Position numbers and translations under genes: made by a program. A stretch of 64,000 nt of DNA from Amphritea japonica ATCC BAA-1530 (lineage in GTDB: Bacteria > Pseudomonadota > Gammaproteobacteria > Pseudomonadales > Balneatricaceae): the NCBI RefSeq assembly GCF_016592435.1, contig NZ_AP014545.1, forward strand, positions 620,001 to 684,000, read 5' to 3'. Positions 19,301-25,862 of the stretch are shown here, piece after piece. Position 1 is the stretch's first letter. Every line of letters begins with the position of its first letter. The notes under the pieces are model-generated. The model did no database searches, had not been told where the DNA came from, and worked only from the letters and a program-made list of their open reading frames with translations.

Positions 19301-20274
19301 TGCAGAGGGAGCATCAGTACAAAAGTGTCAGCATCAACCGTATTGGGGTCGAAGTATGTCATTCCGGCGGTAGCTATGGGTAAAACAAACAGGGATAGCA
19401 GAAGTATATAGAGAGGGAACAGCCATCGGGCGGTCTTCAAGTGCTCAAGATGGGTGTTTTCAACGATAGTAACGTGAAACTGTCGGGGCAGGCAGAGAAT
19501 TGCAGCACAGGCTAAGAGAATCTCAGTTAAGAAGCTATTTCCAAGGAAGGTCTCGTTCAGGGGGTTGCTGAAGTTTGCGTTGCTGTGCAGTTGGCTGCGG
19601 ATATTATCAATCAGGTCTGGCACGCCGTCGAAGATATGAAAAGTGACCATCAGACCTACGGCCAGAAAAGCTGTGAGTTTGACGATGGACTCAAAGGCTA
19701 CTGCCAGTACCATGCCTTCGTGGTGTTCGGTAGCATCGATATGGCGAGTACCAAAGAGGATGGTAAAGACTGCCATTATTAGTGCGACGAACAGCGCAGT
19801 ATCGCTGCCCTTGCTTAGTGCTTCGGTGGCCCCGGGTGCAATGGCGTTATAGCTGATAGCGACCGCTTTGAGCTGCATGGCGATGTAGGGAATAGTGCCG
19901 AAAACGGCAATCACAGTTACCAATACGGCTAATGCCTGGCTTTTGCCATAGCGGGAGGAGAGAAAGTCTGCGATGGATGTAGTGTTCTGTTGTTTGCTGA
20001 CAAGAATGATTTTCTCAATGATGCGCCAGCCAAAGATAAATACGATAGCTGGCCCTAAATAGGTTGCGAGAAACTCCCAGCCGCTGACTGAGGCGCGCCC
20101 GACGGCTCCGTAGAATGTCCAGGACGAGCAGTAGATTGCCAGAGATAGCGAATAGATGACCGGATTGTTGGCGTATGAACGTCCTTTGGCGCTGCGGTCG
20201 CCAAAATAGGCGATGGCAAACAGCAGGCCGACATAGGCCAGAGATATAAGAATGATTGAGCCGCCGGAAAGCAT
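16333..20274 (-). CDS. crbS: Hybrid transporter-sensor histidine kinase, CrbS/MxtR type
   Basis: 1313 residues. The N-terminal half (about 1-500) is a sodium:solute symporter domain with about 12-13 membrane helices. A STAC-like linker (about 530-640) follows, then two PAS domains (about 650-770, ending FVNTYMDITEHKR; about 780-890, ending YFTLYQDITERRK), a coiled coil, HisKA with His957 in AAASHDLLQPLNAARL, HATPase (DTGVGIAENK, GLGLGLAITERIA) and a receiver with Asp1242 in IILADYHLD. CrbS/MxtR kinases act with CrbR/ErdR to turn on acs in the acetate switch. The neighbouring acs and crbR fit this. It is transcribed away from the symporter operon and is followed by the protease gene with a 4-base overlap. 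Confidence 0.9.
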   Translation of the reverse strand: MLSGGSIILISLAYVGLLFAIAYFGDRSAKGRSYANNPVIYSLSLAIYCSSWTFYGAVGRASVSGWEFLATYLGPAIVFIFGWRIIEKIILVSKQQNTTSIADFLSSRYGKSQALAVLVTVIAVFGTIPYIAMQLKAVAISYNAIAPGATEALSKGSDTALFVALIMAVFTILFGTRHIDATEHHEGMVLAVAFESIVKLTAFLAVGLMVTFHIFDGVPDLIDNIRSQLHSNANFSNPLNETFLGNSFLTEILLACAAILCLPRQFHVTIVENTHLEHLKTARWLFPLYILLLSLFVLPIATAGMTYFDPNTVDADTFVLMLPLQEGYKDLATFAFIGGLSAATSMVIVASITLSTMVCNDIVMPLLLRVSWLKLSKNKDLGAMLLRVRRITIICLMILAYFYYRILGDQGTLASFGLLAFVASAQFIPGLLGGVYWKTGSRHGVLAGLSAGFLIWLYTLVFPTMANAGLMPTSFLEAGLFGSDLLKPTQLFGLPKMDPLTHGAFWSISVNTLLYFLVSRYSPQRLIDRIQASAFVDVYNKDLSEPSKVFSHATVGDLQILTERFLGISRTQHAFTGFALKAGLEPLLSGDKASSELIQFTERLLAGVIGASSARIVLASTLRGKDMQIGDVVTIVDEASQALRFNRSLLQSTIENITMGISVVDQQMRLVAWNRRYIEMFEYPEGLVCVGRPIEEIFRYNATKGEYGEGQINDHVESRLNILREGKAHSYERHRMDGSVLEVKGNRMPNGGFVNTYMDITEHKRVQEALRESEQNVRNYTDNVPVLIAFLDTERNFRFVNKAYARTFGLDRHNIAGTSSKDTLSKQEFKIRKPYISKVLQGERQRFETELPSTDDQIRYAEVTYIPHFNEAKEILGYFTLYQDITERRKAEQLLQETNENLELRVHERTHTLSVVNKELRKENTIRSLIEDELRQAKFDADAANLGKTRFLAAASHDLLQPLNAARLFISALAQQQHNIETRQLVDNLDGSLKAAEGLITTILDISKLDAGALEPNLSHFSIDTMFDNLSAEFTALAEEKNLSFHFVKCCQVVHSDQQLLRRILQNFLSNAIRYTQQGKILLGCRRRGNKLQIEVWDTGVGIAENKLGEVFEEFRRIDNPKHSQVDGLGLGLAITERIALMLHHPLNVRSWPGKGTVFSVNVPLGDKTKAVKARPEKRGWTRSKALEGIKVLVIDNEPKILEGMSALLQGWSCSVLTAISAIEAKDQILEQEFMPDIILADYHLDETRTGIMALQELGELWHHPIPAVVITADRTDAVKEEIAETQAELLHKPIKPAALRAVISKLIASARV

Positions 20275-20551
20275 AGTAAGGCTACCGTTGTTACTTTGGT
20301 GGAAGGCCTAGTGTACCTGAACTCATCCTAACTTCCCTACAGCTCTTATACCTTTGTCTAGCGCTTTGAGTTTTAACGGTTTTTTGTGAATGGCTGGATG
20401 TCGCGGAGGGCTTGGGCTGCGGCCGTTTTGGCTGTGATTAAGGGGCGTGGGTCAGACCAAAGTAGGGGATTTGTTTGCCAAAGCAGTTTGTTAAATTCTA
20501 TCTGTCCACAACTTTTACTTAACCTAATAACAAAAAATAAGGATGGTGCCA
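20275..20551. other. Divergent control region between crbS (-) and the DUF4212/symporter operon (+)
   Basis: 277 bases with no supportable gene. Two direct copies of CCAAAG start exactly 21 bases apart (20457-20462 and 20478-20483), a spacing of two helical turns that could suit a dimeric regulator. A -35-like TTGCCA (20475-20480) overlaps the second copy. The -10 is unclear. Promoters for both directions must lie here. Confidence 0.5.
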
Positions 20552-20809
20552 ATGTCTACCCAAGACAATGCTTCGGCCTACTGGTCCGAAAACCTGCGCA
20601 TTATCACTACCTACCTCTCTGTCTGGTTTGTAGTGTCTTATGTGTGTGGGATCTTGCTTGTTGATACCCTGGATGCAATTCCGTTTTTCGGCTTCTCGCT
20701 GGGTTTCTGGATCGCTCAACAGGGCTCAATCTTCATCTATGTTGCTCTGATCTGGATGTATGTAGCCAGCATGAACAAACTAGATGAAAAATACGACGTT
20801 CACGAATAA
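20552..20809 (+). CDS. DUF4212 membrane protein, small subunit of sodium:solute symporter
   Basis: 85 residues from ATG 20552, with two membrane helices (about 22-44 and 52-74) and a YWxxNLRI motif near the N-terminus, typical of the small subunit always encoded just before VC_2705-type symporters. ATG 20543 is rejected as start because it lies inside the ribosome site AAGGA (20539-20543), which is 8 bases from ATG 20552. The symporter gene starts 31 bases after the stop. Function beyond partnership with the large subunit is unknown. Confidence 0.88.
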   Translation: MSTQDNASAYWSENLRIITTYLSVWFVVSYVCGILLVDTLDAIPFFGFSLGFWIAQQGSIFIYVALIWMYVASMNKLDEKYDVHE

Positions 20810-20840
20810 GAACAATAAGAATTGAACTGAGGAAAATTAT

Positions 20841-22649
20841 ATGAGTCTTGATCTACTTACTTACCTGTTTATAGGGGGATCTTTTGTCCTCTATATCGGT
20901 ATCGCTATCTGGGCCCGTGCCGGGTCAACAAAAGAATTTTACGTAGCGGGCGGTGGTGTACACCCAGTCGCAAACGGTATGGCAACTGCTGCAGACTGGA
21001 TGTCAGCTGCTTCCTTTATCTCCTTGGCGGGTCTGGTGTCTTTCATCGGTCGTGATGGTGCGGCTTACCTGATGGGCTGGACTGGTGGTTACGTGCTGCT
21101 GGCGATGCTGCTTGCTCCTTATCTGCGTAAGTTTGGTAAGTTTACGATTCCTGATTTTGTTGGTGATCGTTACTACTCCAAAACGGCGCGCCTGATTGCG
21201 ATTATCTGTACTATCGTAATCTCCTTTACTTACGTTGCGGGTCAGATGCGTGGTGTTGGTATCGTATTTTCTCGTTACCTGCACGTTGATATCAACACGG
21301 GTGTTGTTATCGGTATGGCAATCGTATTCTTCTACGCTGTATTGGGTGGAATGAAAGGTATTACCTATACTCAGGTAGCTCAGTACTGTGTACTGATTCT
21401 GGCGTTCATGGTTCCAGCAATCTTCATGTCTATGCAGGTTACCGGTCACTTCCTGCCACAGGTTGGTCTGGGTGCGACGCTGGATTCCGGTCTGTCAGTA
21501 TTGGCAACCCTGGATAAATTATCGATTGATTTAGGTTTTGCTGAATATACGGCAGGCAAAAAATCAACTGTTGATATCTTCTGTCTGACAGCGGCTCTGA
21601 TGGCTGGTACTGCAGGTCTGCCACACGTAATCGTTCGTTTCTTCACGGTTCCACGTGTAAAAGATGCGCGTACTTCTGCTGGTTGGGCTCTGATCTTTAT
21701 CGCTATCCTGTACACAACTGTACCGGGTGTTGCTGGTTTCGGTCGTGTAAACCTGATTCAGACTATCAACGGTGCTGATAATGCGGGTACTTCTTATGAG
21801 ACTATGCCTACCTGGTTCAAGAACTGGGAAAATGCGGGTCTGTTAGGATGGCACGATTATAACGGTGACGGCAAAGTTCAGTATGCTGCTGGTGCGGCGT
21901 TTAACGGCGCTAAAGGTAAGCCTGCTTACGATGGCGATGCTCGTGGTGAGCACGGTGAGCGTGCGGTAACTAACGCACATGCAAACCCTACTGCTAAGCC
22001 AGGTGTTCCATTTGCCAACGAAGTATACGTTGACCGTGACATCATGGTACTGGCTAACCCTGAGATCGCTCAGTTGCCTAACTGGGTAATTGCGTTGGTT
22101 GCTGCGGGTGCGGTTGCTGCGGCACTATCGACTGCGGCAGGCTTGTTGCTGGTAATCTCTACCGCGATAGCGCATGACTTGATGAAGACGATTATTAATC
22201 CGAATATCTCTGAGAAGCAGGAGCTGATGTATGCCCGTCTGGCAGCAGTGGTGGCTATCTGTATAGCAGGTTACTTCGGTATTAATCCGCCCGGATTTGT
22301 GGCGCAGGTAGTGGCACTGGCCTTTGGTCTGGCTTCTTCCTCTGTGTTCCCGGTTATCGTGATGGGTATCTTCAATAAGCGCATGAACAAAGAAGGTGCT
22401 ATTGCAGGTATGTGTGTAGGTCTGGGCTCTACTATGGCTTACATGATCTACTTCACCTTCATGGGTGGCGATAAAGCGGACCTGTTCCTGGGTATCTCTA
22501 CTGGTGGCTTCGGTGCTATTGGTATGGTACTGAACTTCATCGTGGCGTATGTTGTTTCAATGATGACTCCTCCTCCTCCAGCGGAGATTCAGGAAATCGT
22601 TGAAAACATCCGTGTACCACGGGGTGCTGGTCAGGCTCACGCACACTAA
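20841..22649 (+). CDS. Sodium:solute symporter, VC_2705/ActP-like subfamily
   Basis: 602 residues with about 13 membrane helices in the inner membrane. SSS-family features include ATAADWMSAASFISLAGLVS, KFTIPDFVGDRYYSK and AAALSTAAGLLLVISTAIAH. It differs from plain ActP (about 550 residues) by a hydrophilic insertion at about 310-400 containing DYNGDGKVQY, which resembles an EF-hand loop. With the DUF4212 gene before it, it forms the two-component symporter class. Location beside acs and crbSR makes acetate or another short carboxylate the likely substrate, but this is inference. Strongly biased codons suggest high expression. The ribosome site is GAGGAAAA. Confidence 0.9.
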   Translation: MSLDLLTYLFIGGSFVLYIGIAIWARAGSTKEFYVAGGGVHPVANGMATAADWMSAASFISLAGLVSFIGRDGAAYLMGWTGGYVLLAMLLAPYLRKFGKFTIPDFVGDRYYSKTARLIAIICTIVISFTYVAGQMRGVGIVFSRYLHVDINTGVVIGMAIVFFYAVLGGMKGITYTQVAQYCVLILAFMVPAIFMSMQVTGHFLPQVGLGATLDSGLSVLATLDKLSIDLGFAEYTAGKKSTVDIFCLTAALMAGTAGLPHVIVRFFTVPRVKDARTSAGWALIFIAILYTTVPGVAGFGRVNLIQTINGADNAGTSYETMPTWFKNWENAGLLGWHDYNGDGKVQYAAGAAFNGAKGKPAYDGDARGEHGERAVTNAHANPTAKPGVPFANEVYVDRDIMVLANPEIAQLPNWVIALVAAGAVAAALSTAAGLLLVISTAIAHDLMKTIINPNISEKQELMYARLAAVVAICIAGYFGINPPGFVAQVVALAFGLASSSVFPVIVMGIFNKRMNKEGAIAGMCVGLGSTMAYMIYFTFMGGDKADLFLGISTGGFGAIGMVLNFIVAYVVSMMTPPPPAEIQEIVENIRVPRGAGQAHAH

Positions 22650-22674
22650 GATCTGAATAGATCTGACTAAATGC

Positions 22675-22712
22675 AAGGCGCACCAGCGAGGGTTGGTGCG
22701 CCTTTTTTCTTT
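22675..22712 (+). terminator. Intrinsic terminator after the symporter gene
   Basis: A perfect 11-bp stem (22675-22685 with 22694-22704) with an 8-base loop, followed by a T-rich tail. It lies 25 bases past the symporter stop. Confidence 0.9.
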
Positions 22713-22816
22713 TTTGTGACCGAATTTTAAGTTACAACAGAGTTTCAGCCTAAAGGGCTATGTCTTAGCGCTTTAATCAGAAATTTTGTAACAGCTTTAG
22801 GTTGGGGAGATTGTCT

Positions 22817-24646
22817 ATGCCATCATCTTTTAAAATGGAAAATATGCCGTTCAGCTTGCTGTCAGAGCGAGAGCAGGAGTATCTACGCTCAAGTCTGGAT
22901 ATCGGCTACTACCAGTCCGGTGAAGTTCTTCTTGCTGCTGGTGATGTGCCTGAGGGGGTTTACGTAATCTTCAAGGGGCGGGTTGGTGAAAGTGATGTGG
23001 CTGTCGAAGGTGAGGAGAAGCAAGAGCAGGTTTTTGTGCACTACGCTAATGAAGACTACTTTGGTGCCTGGTCGGCTATTCGTGGTACTGCTATTCATAA
23101 CTTCATCGCTGAAGAAGAAACTATATGTCACATTTTGCCGACTAAAGCCTTGTTGGAGTTGTGTGCAGGCAATAGCCGTTTTGGTGATTACTTTCAGCAA
23201 AGCCTGTCTGCCAAGACAGAGATTCAGGCGCAGGAAGGCGGCGATCAGGACATGGCGGAGTTTATGCTTGCGCAGGTCAAAGATGGCTTGATTCGTGAGC
23301 CTTTGATTGTGCCTGAGGGAGCATCAATCACGGACGCAACGGTATTGATGCGGGAAAAGCATGCGGACTGTGTATTGGTTAAGCGTGGCAACCGATATGG
23401 AATGGTTACGGGTACAGATCTGCTTAATGCGGTTGTGATTGATCGGCTTGACTTGACTGCGGATGTTGCTGATATAGCCAGTTATCGACTGATATCCACC
23501 ACCTCAGATGATTATCTGTTTAACGCACTGATTACAATGACTCAGCAGCATATCGAGCGGGTCGTGGTGATGGATGATAATCAGCTTACCGGTATTATCG
23601 AATTAACGGATGTGCTGAGTTACTTCTCCAGTCACTCTCATGTTATCGGCTTACGGATTGAGCGGGCGAAAACGATAGAGGATCTTCATGAGGCGGCTCA
23701 TGGATTGAATGACCTGATAAAGGGGTTAGTGACGCACGGCGTGAAAGCGCGTTTTGCTATGGATCTGATTGCTGCCATGAATGGTCGTGTCATAGCCAAG
23801 CTATTTGACTTGATTGTGCCTGCGGATATGCAGCCTCATGTGTGCCTGATTGTCATGGGAAGTGAGGGGCGTGGCGAGCAGATTATGAAGACGGATCAGG
23901 ATAATGCGCTGATCTATCGTGATGGTTTGCAGTGGCCTGGTATGCAGGAGACGATGCAGCTCTTTACTGAAACGTTGATTTCATTTGGTTTCCCTGAGTG
24001 TCCGGGAAATATAATGGTTTCTAATCCTGCCTGGGTTAAATCGATAGGCGAGTGGACGCAGCAGTTAAGTGATTGGTCTTATCGATGCGAAGGCGAGGCG
24101 CAGATGAATCTGGCCATTGCGGTTGATGCGCATCCTGTTGCAGGTAATGCGGCGCTGTTTAAGACATCCAGAAACTGGTTTATGCGTCATCTGCAAAATA
24201 ATGATGTGTTTTTCTCCCATTTTGCTAAAGCGTCATTAGAGTTTGATACGCCGTTAACTTTCTTTGGAAATCTAAAGGATAAAGGTGAGCTGGACGTTAA
24301 AAAGGCCGGTATCTTTCCTGTCGTGCATGGCATTCGGGCAATGGCGTTGCAATATAAAATTCTGGAAACTAATACCTTCAAACGGATTGAGGCTTTGGTT
24401 GAAATCGGTCAGATGAAGGAAGAGCATGGTCGTGAGCTTGCTGAGGCGCTGGCATTGTTTATTCAGACTCGTTTGAAGCAGCAGGTGAAACGGATTGATG
24501 ATGCTGAAGATGGAGTAGACCAAACGCCTAATATCCTTGAGCTGTCTTCATTGGATAAAATGGAGAGAGATCTGCTTCGAGATGGCATGCATATTGTCAA
24601 AGGCTTTAAAAAGAGTCTGACACTCCGGTATCACCTGGGAGGATAG
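22817..24646 (+). CDS. DUF294 protein: cyclic-nucleotide-binding, CBS pair and putative nucleotidyltransferase
   Basis: 609 residues, soluble. Order: a cNMP-binding-like beta-barrel (about 15-130; YYQSGEVLLAAGDVPEGVYV), two CBS motifs (about 160-275; YGMVTGTDLLNAV and LTGIIELTDVLSYFS), a DUF294 nucleotidyltransferase domain with GSEGRGEQIMKTDQDNALIY (GlnD-like G-S-x-G-R and D-x-D), and a C-terminal helical DUF294_C domain. ATG 22817 has GGGGAG 7 bases upstream; TTG 22802 would place the ribosome site inside the coding region. Such genes commonly neighbour VC_2705-type symporters and an exonuclease, as here, suggesting a regulatory role tied to transport or energy state. The reaction is unknown. 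Confidence 0.85.
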   Translation: MPSSFKMENMPFSLLSEREQEYLRSSLDIGYYQSGEVLLAAGDVPEGVYVIFKGRVGESDVAVEGEEKQEQVFVHYANEDYFGAWSAIRGTAIHNFIAEEETICHILPTKALLELCAGNSRFGDYFQQSLSAKTEIQAQEGGDQDMAEFMLAQVKDGLIREPLIVPEGASITDATVLMREKHADCVLVKRGNRYGMVTGTDLLNAVVIDRLDLTADVADIASYRLISTTSDDYLFNALITMTQQHIERVVVMDDNQLTGIIELTDVLSYFSSHSHVIGLRIERAKTIEDLHEAAHGLNDLIKGLVTHGVKARFAMDLIAAMNGRVIAKLFDLIVPADMQPHVCLIVMGSEGRGEQIMKTDQDNALIYRDGLQWPGMQETMQLFTETLISFGFPECPGNIMVSNPAWVKSIGEWTQQLSDWSYRCEGEAQMNLAIAVDAHPVAGNAALFKTSRNWFMRHLQNNDVFFSHFAKASLEFDTPLTFFGNLKDKGELDVKKAGIFPVVHGIRAMALQYKILETNTFKRIEALVEIGQMKEEHGRELAEALALFIQTRLKQQVKRIDDAEDGVDQTPNILELSSLDKMERDLLRDGMHIVKGFKKSLTLRYHLGG

Positions 24647-24654
24647 TACGGAAT

Positions 24655-25281
24655 ATGATTATTCCAAGAACAATAAGAAAAATGAAAGAGCGTATGGATC
24701 ATAAAAATGGACCATATGCGCACCTGTTCACGCCTTATGAAGGTGACGAAGTCGTTTCGCTGGATTGCGAAACGACCAGTTTGAATGTGAAGGAGGGTGA
24801 GATTCTTTCAATTGGTGCGGTTAAGATTAAAGGGCGTAAGGTGATGACCAGCGAGCGGCTGGATATTAAGCTTAGGCCACCAAAGAGTCTTACCGGTGAT
24901 TCCATTAAAATCCATAAGATTCGTGCTGCTGATCTGGTTGATGGTGTTTATATGGATGAGGCGCTGGAACAAGTGCTGGAATTCATTGGTAACCGGCCTA
25001 TTCTCGGTTACTACGTTAATTATGATGTACGCATGCTGGAGAAATATCTGCGTCCAAGGTATGGCTTTGGTTTGCCAGGCAAGGCGATTGAGTTGTCCCA
25101 TGTGTATCACGATATTATTAAGTGGCGGCATGTGGGCGGGGATGTTGATCTTCGGTTTGATACGATCTCTAAATGTTTGGATATTCCGATGTTGGAGCGT
25201 CATACGGCACTGGGTGATGCGATCACGGTAGCACTGATGTATGTGCGGTTGAATTATGGTGAGCCGCCGAAAGCGGGATAG
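24655..25281 (+). CDS. DEDDh 3'-5' exonuclease (DnaQ/epsilon-like)
   Basis: 208 residues with the exonuclease fold. Exo I is SLDCETTSLNVKEGEILSIG (metal-binding Asp and Glu), Exo II is GYYVNYDVRMLEKY, and Exo III is HTALGDAITVA, with the DEDDh-type His. It starts 8 bases after the DUF294 gene and is probably co-transcribed. The family pairs with DUF294 proteins in many gammaproteobacteria. Substrate (DNA proofreading versus RNA or nucleotide turnover) cannot be told. It lacks the tau-binding extension expected of true DnaQ and is a paralogue rather than the replicative epsilon. Confidence 0.87.
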   Translation: MIIPRTIRKMKERMDHKNGPYAHLFTPYEGDEVVSLDCETTSLNVKEGEILSIGAVKIKGRKVMTSERLDIKLRPPKSLTGDSIKIHKIRAADLVDGVYMDEALEQVLEFIGNRPILGYYVNYDVRMLEKYLRPRYGFGLPGKAIELSHVYHDIIKWRHVGGDVDLRFDTISKCLDIPMLERHTALGDAITVALMYVRLNYGEPPKAG

Positions 25282-25291
25282 ATTTGATGTC

Positions 25292-25322
25292 AAAAAACAA
25301 ACGGGCCTATGGCCCGTTTTTT
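25292..25322 (+). terminator. Intrinsic terminator after the exonuclease gene
   Basis: A 9-bp perfect stem (25299-25307 with 25311-25319) with a 3-base loop. It is followed by six T (25317-25322) and preceded by an A-rich tract. It insulates the fliE operon from the acetate segment. Confidence 0.9.
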
Positions 25323-25363
25323 GCTTTATGTATGGTAGGGATTAAATTTTGACATATGTTTGT

Positions 25364-25388
25364 GTCATAAAATTGGCGAATAAGTTGT
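25364..25388 (+). promoter_or_regulatory. Putative fliE control element: FleQ-box-like site overlapping a weak sigma-54 promoter
   Basis: GTCATAAAATTGGC (25364-25377) matches the recalled FleQ motif at 11 of 13 defined positions. It shares TGGC with a possible sigma-54 -24 (25374-25377), whose -12 would be TTGT (25385-25388) at correct spacing but with T for C. fliE operons are sigma-54/FleQ-dependent in Pseudomonas and Vibrio. The -12 mismatch keeps this tentative. Confidence 0.4.
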
Positions 25389-25453
25389 TTTGGTGCTTGC
25401 TAAGTGGCGGTTCAAACTTATAATGTCAATATATTGCCATTATTGAGGTGGGT

Positions 25454-25807
25454 ATGATTGAGCGTGCAGATATAAATTCAGTATTGCAGCAGATGCGAGA
25501 ATTAAAGACGCAGGCTCAACAGGGGCCTTCGCCTGATATGAATCGCCCTCAGGGTATTCGTGCGGTTACTGAGTCTCAGGAGGGCGAAAGCTTTGCTGAT
25601 ATGTTTAAAGGTGCGATTGATGGCATCAATAATTCTCAGGCTCAGGCAAAAAGTTTGGCAACGGCTTATGAAAAAGGCGTTGAAGGTGTCGATCTGCACC
25701 AGGTAATGATTAGTATGGAAAAAGCGTCGGTATCATTTCAGGCGCTGACTCAGGTGCGAAACCGCATGGTTTCTGCCTATGAAGATGTTATGAAAATGCC
25801 GATCTGA
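25454..25807 (+). CDS. fliE: Flagellar hook-basal body protein FliE
   Basis: FliE joins the MS ring to the proximal rod. It has 117 residues from ATG 25454, preceded by GAGG at 25445-25448; the GTG at 25448 falls inside that ribosome site. The C-terminal half is typical: ESFADMFKGAIDGINNSQAQ, VDLHQVMISMEKASVSFQAL and VRNRMVSAYEDVMKMPI. It begins the long basal-body and export operon, 55 bases before fliF. Confidence 0.94.
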   Translation: MIERADINSVLQQMRELKTQAQQGPSPDMNRPQGIRAVTESQEGESFADMFKGAIDGINNSQAQAKSLATAYEKGVEGVDLHQVMISMEKASVSFQALTQVRNRMVSAYEDVMKMPI

Positions 25808-25862
25808 TTTGACTGGTCAATATAGAATAATAATTAGCAGTAATATCAGGAAACTGGGCTAG

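Noticed and set aside
20386-20664. 92-residue open frame before and across the DUF4212 gene
   Set aside because: It overlaps the well-supported DUF4212 gene in another frame, has no ribosome site and shows no recognisable protein pattern.
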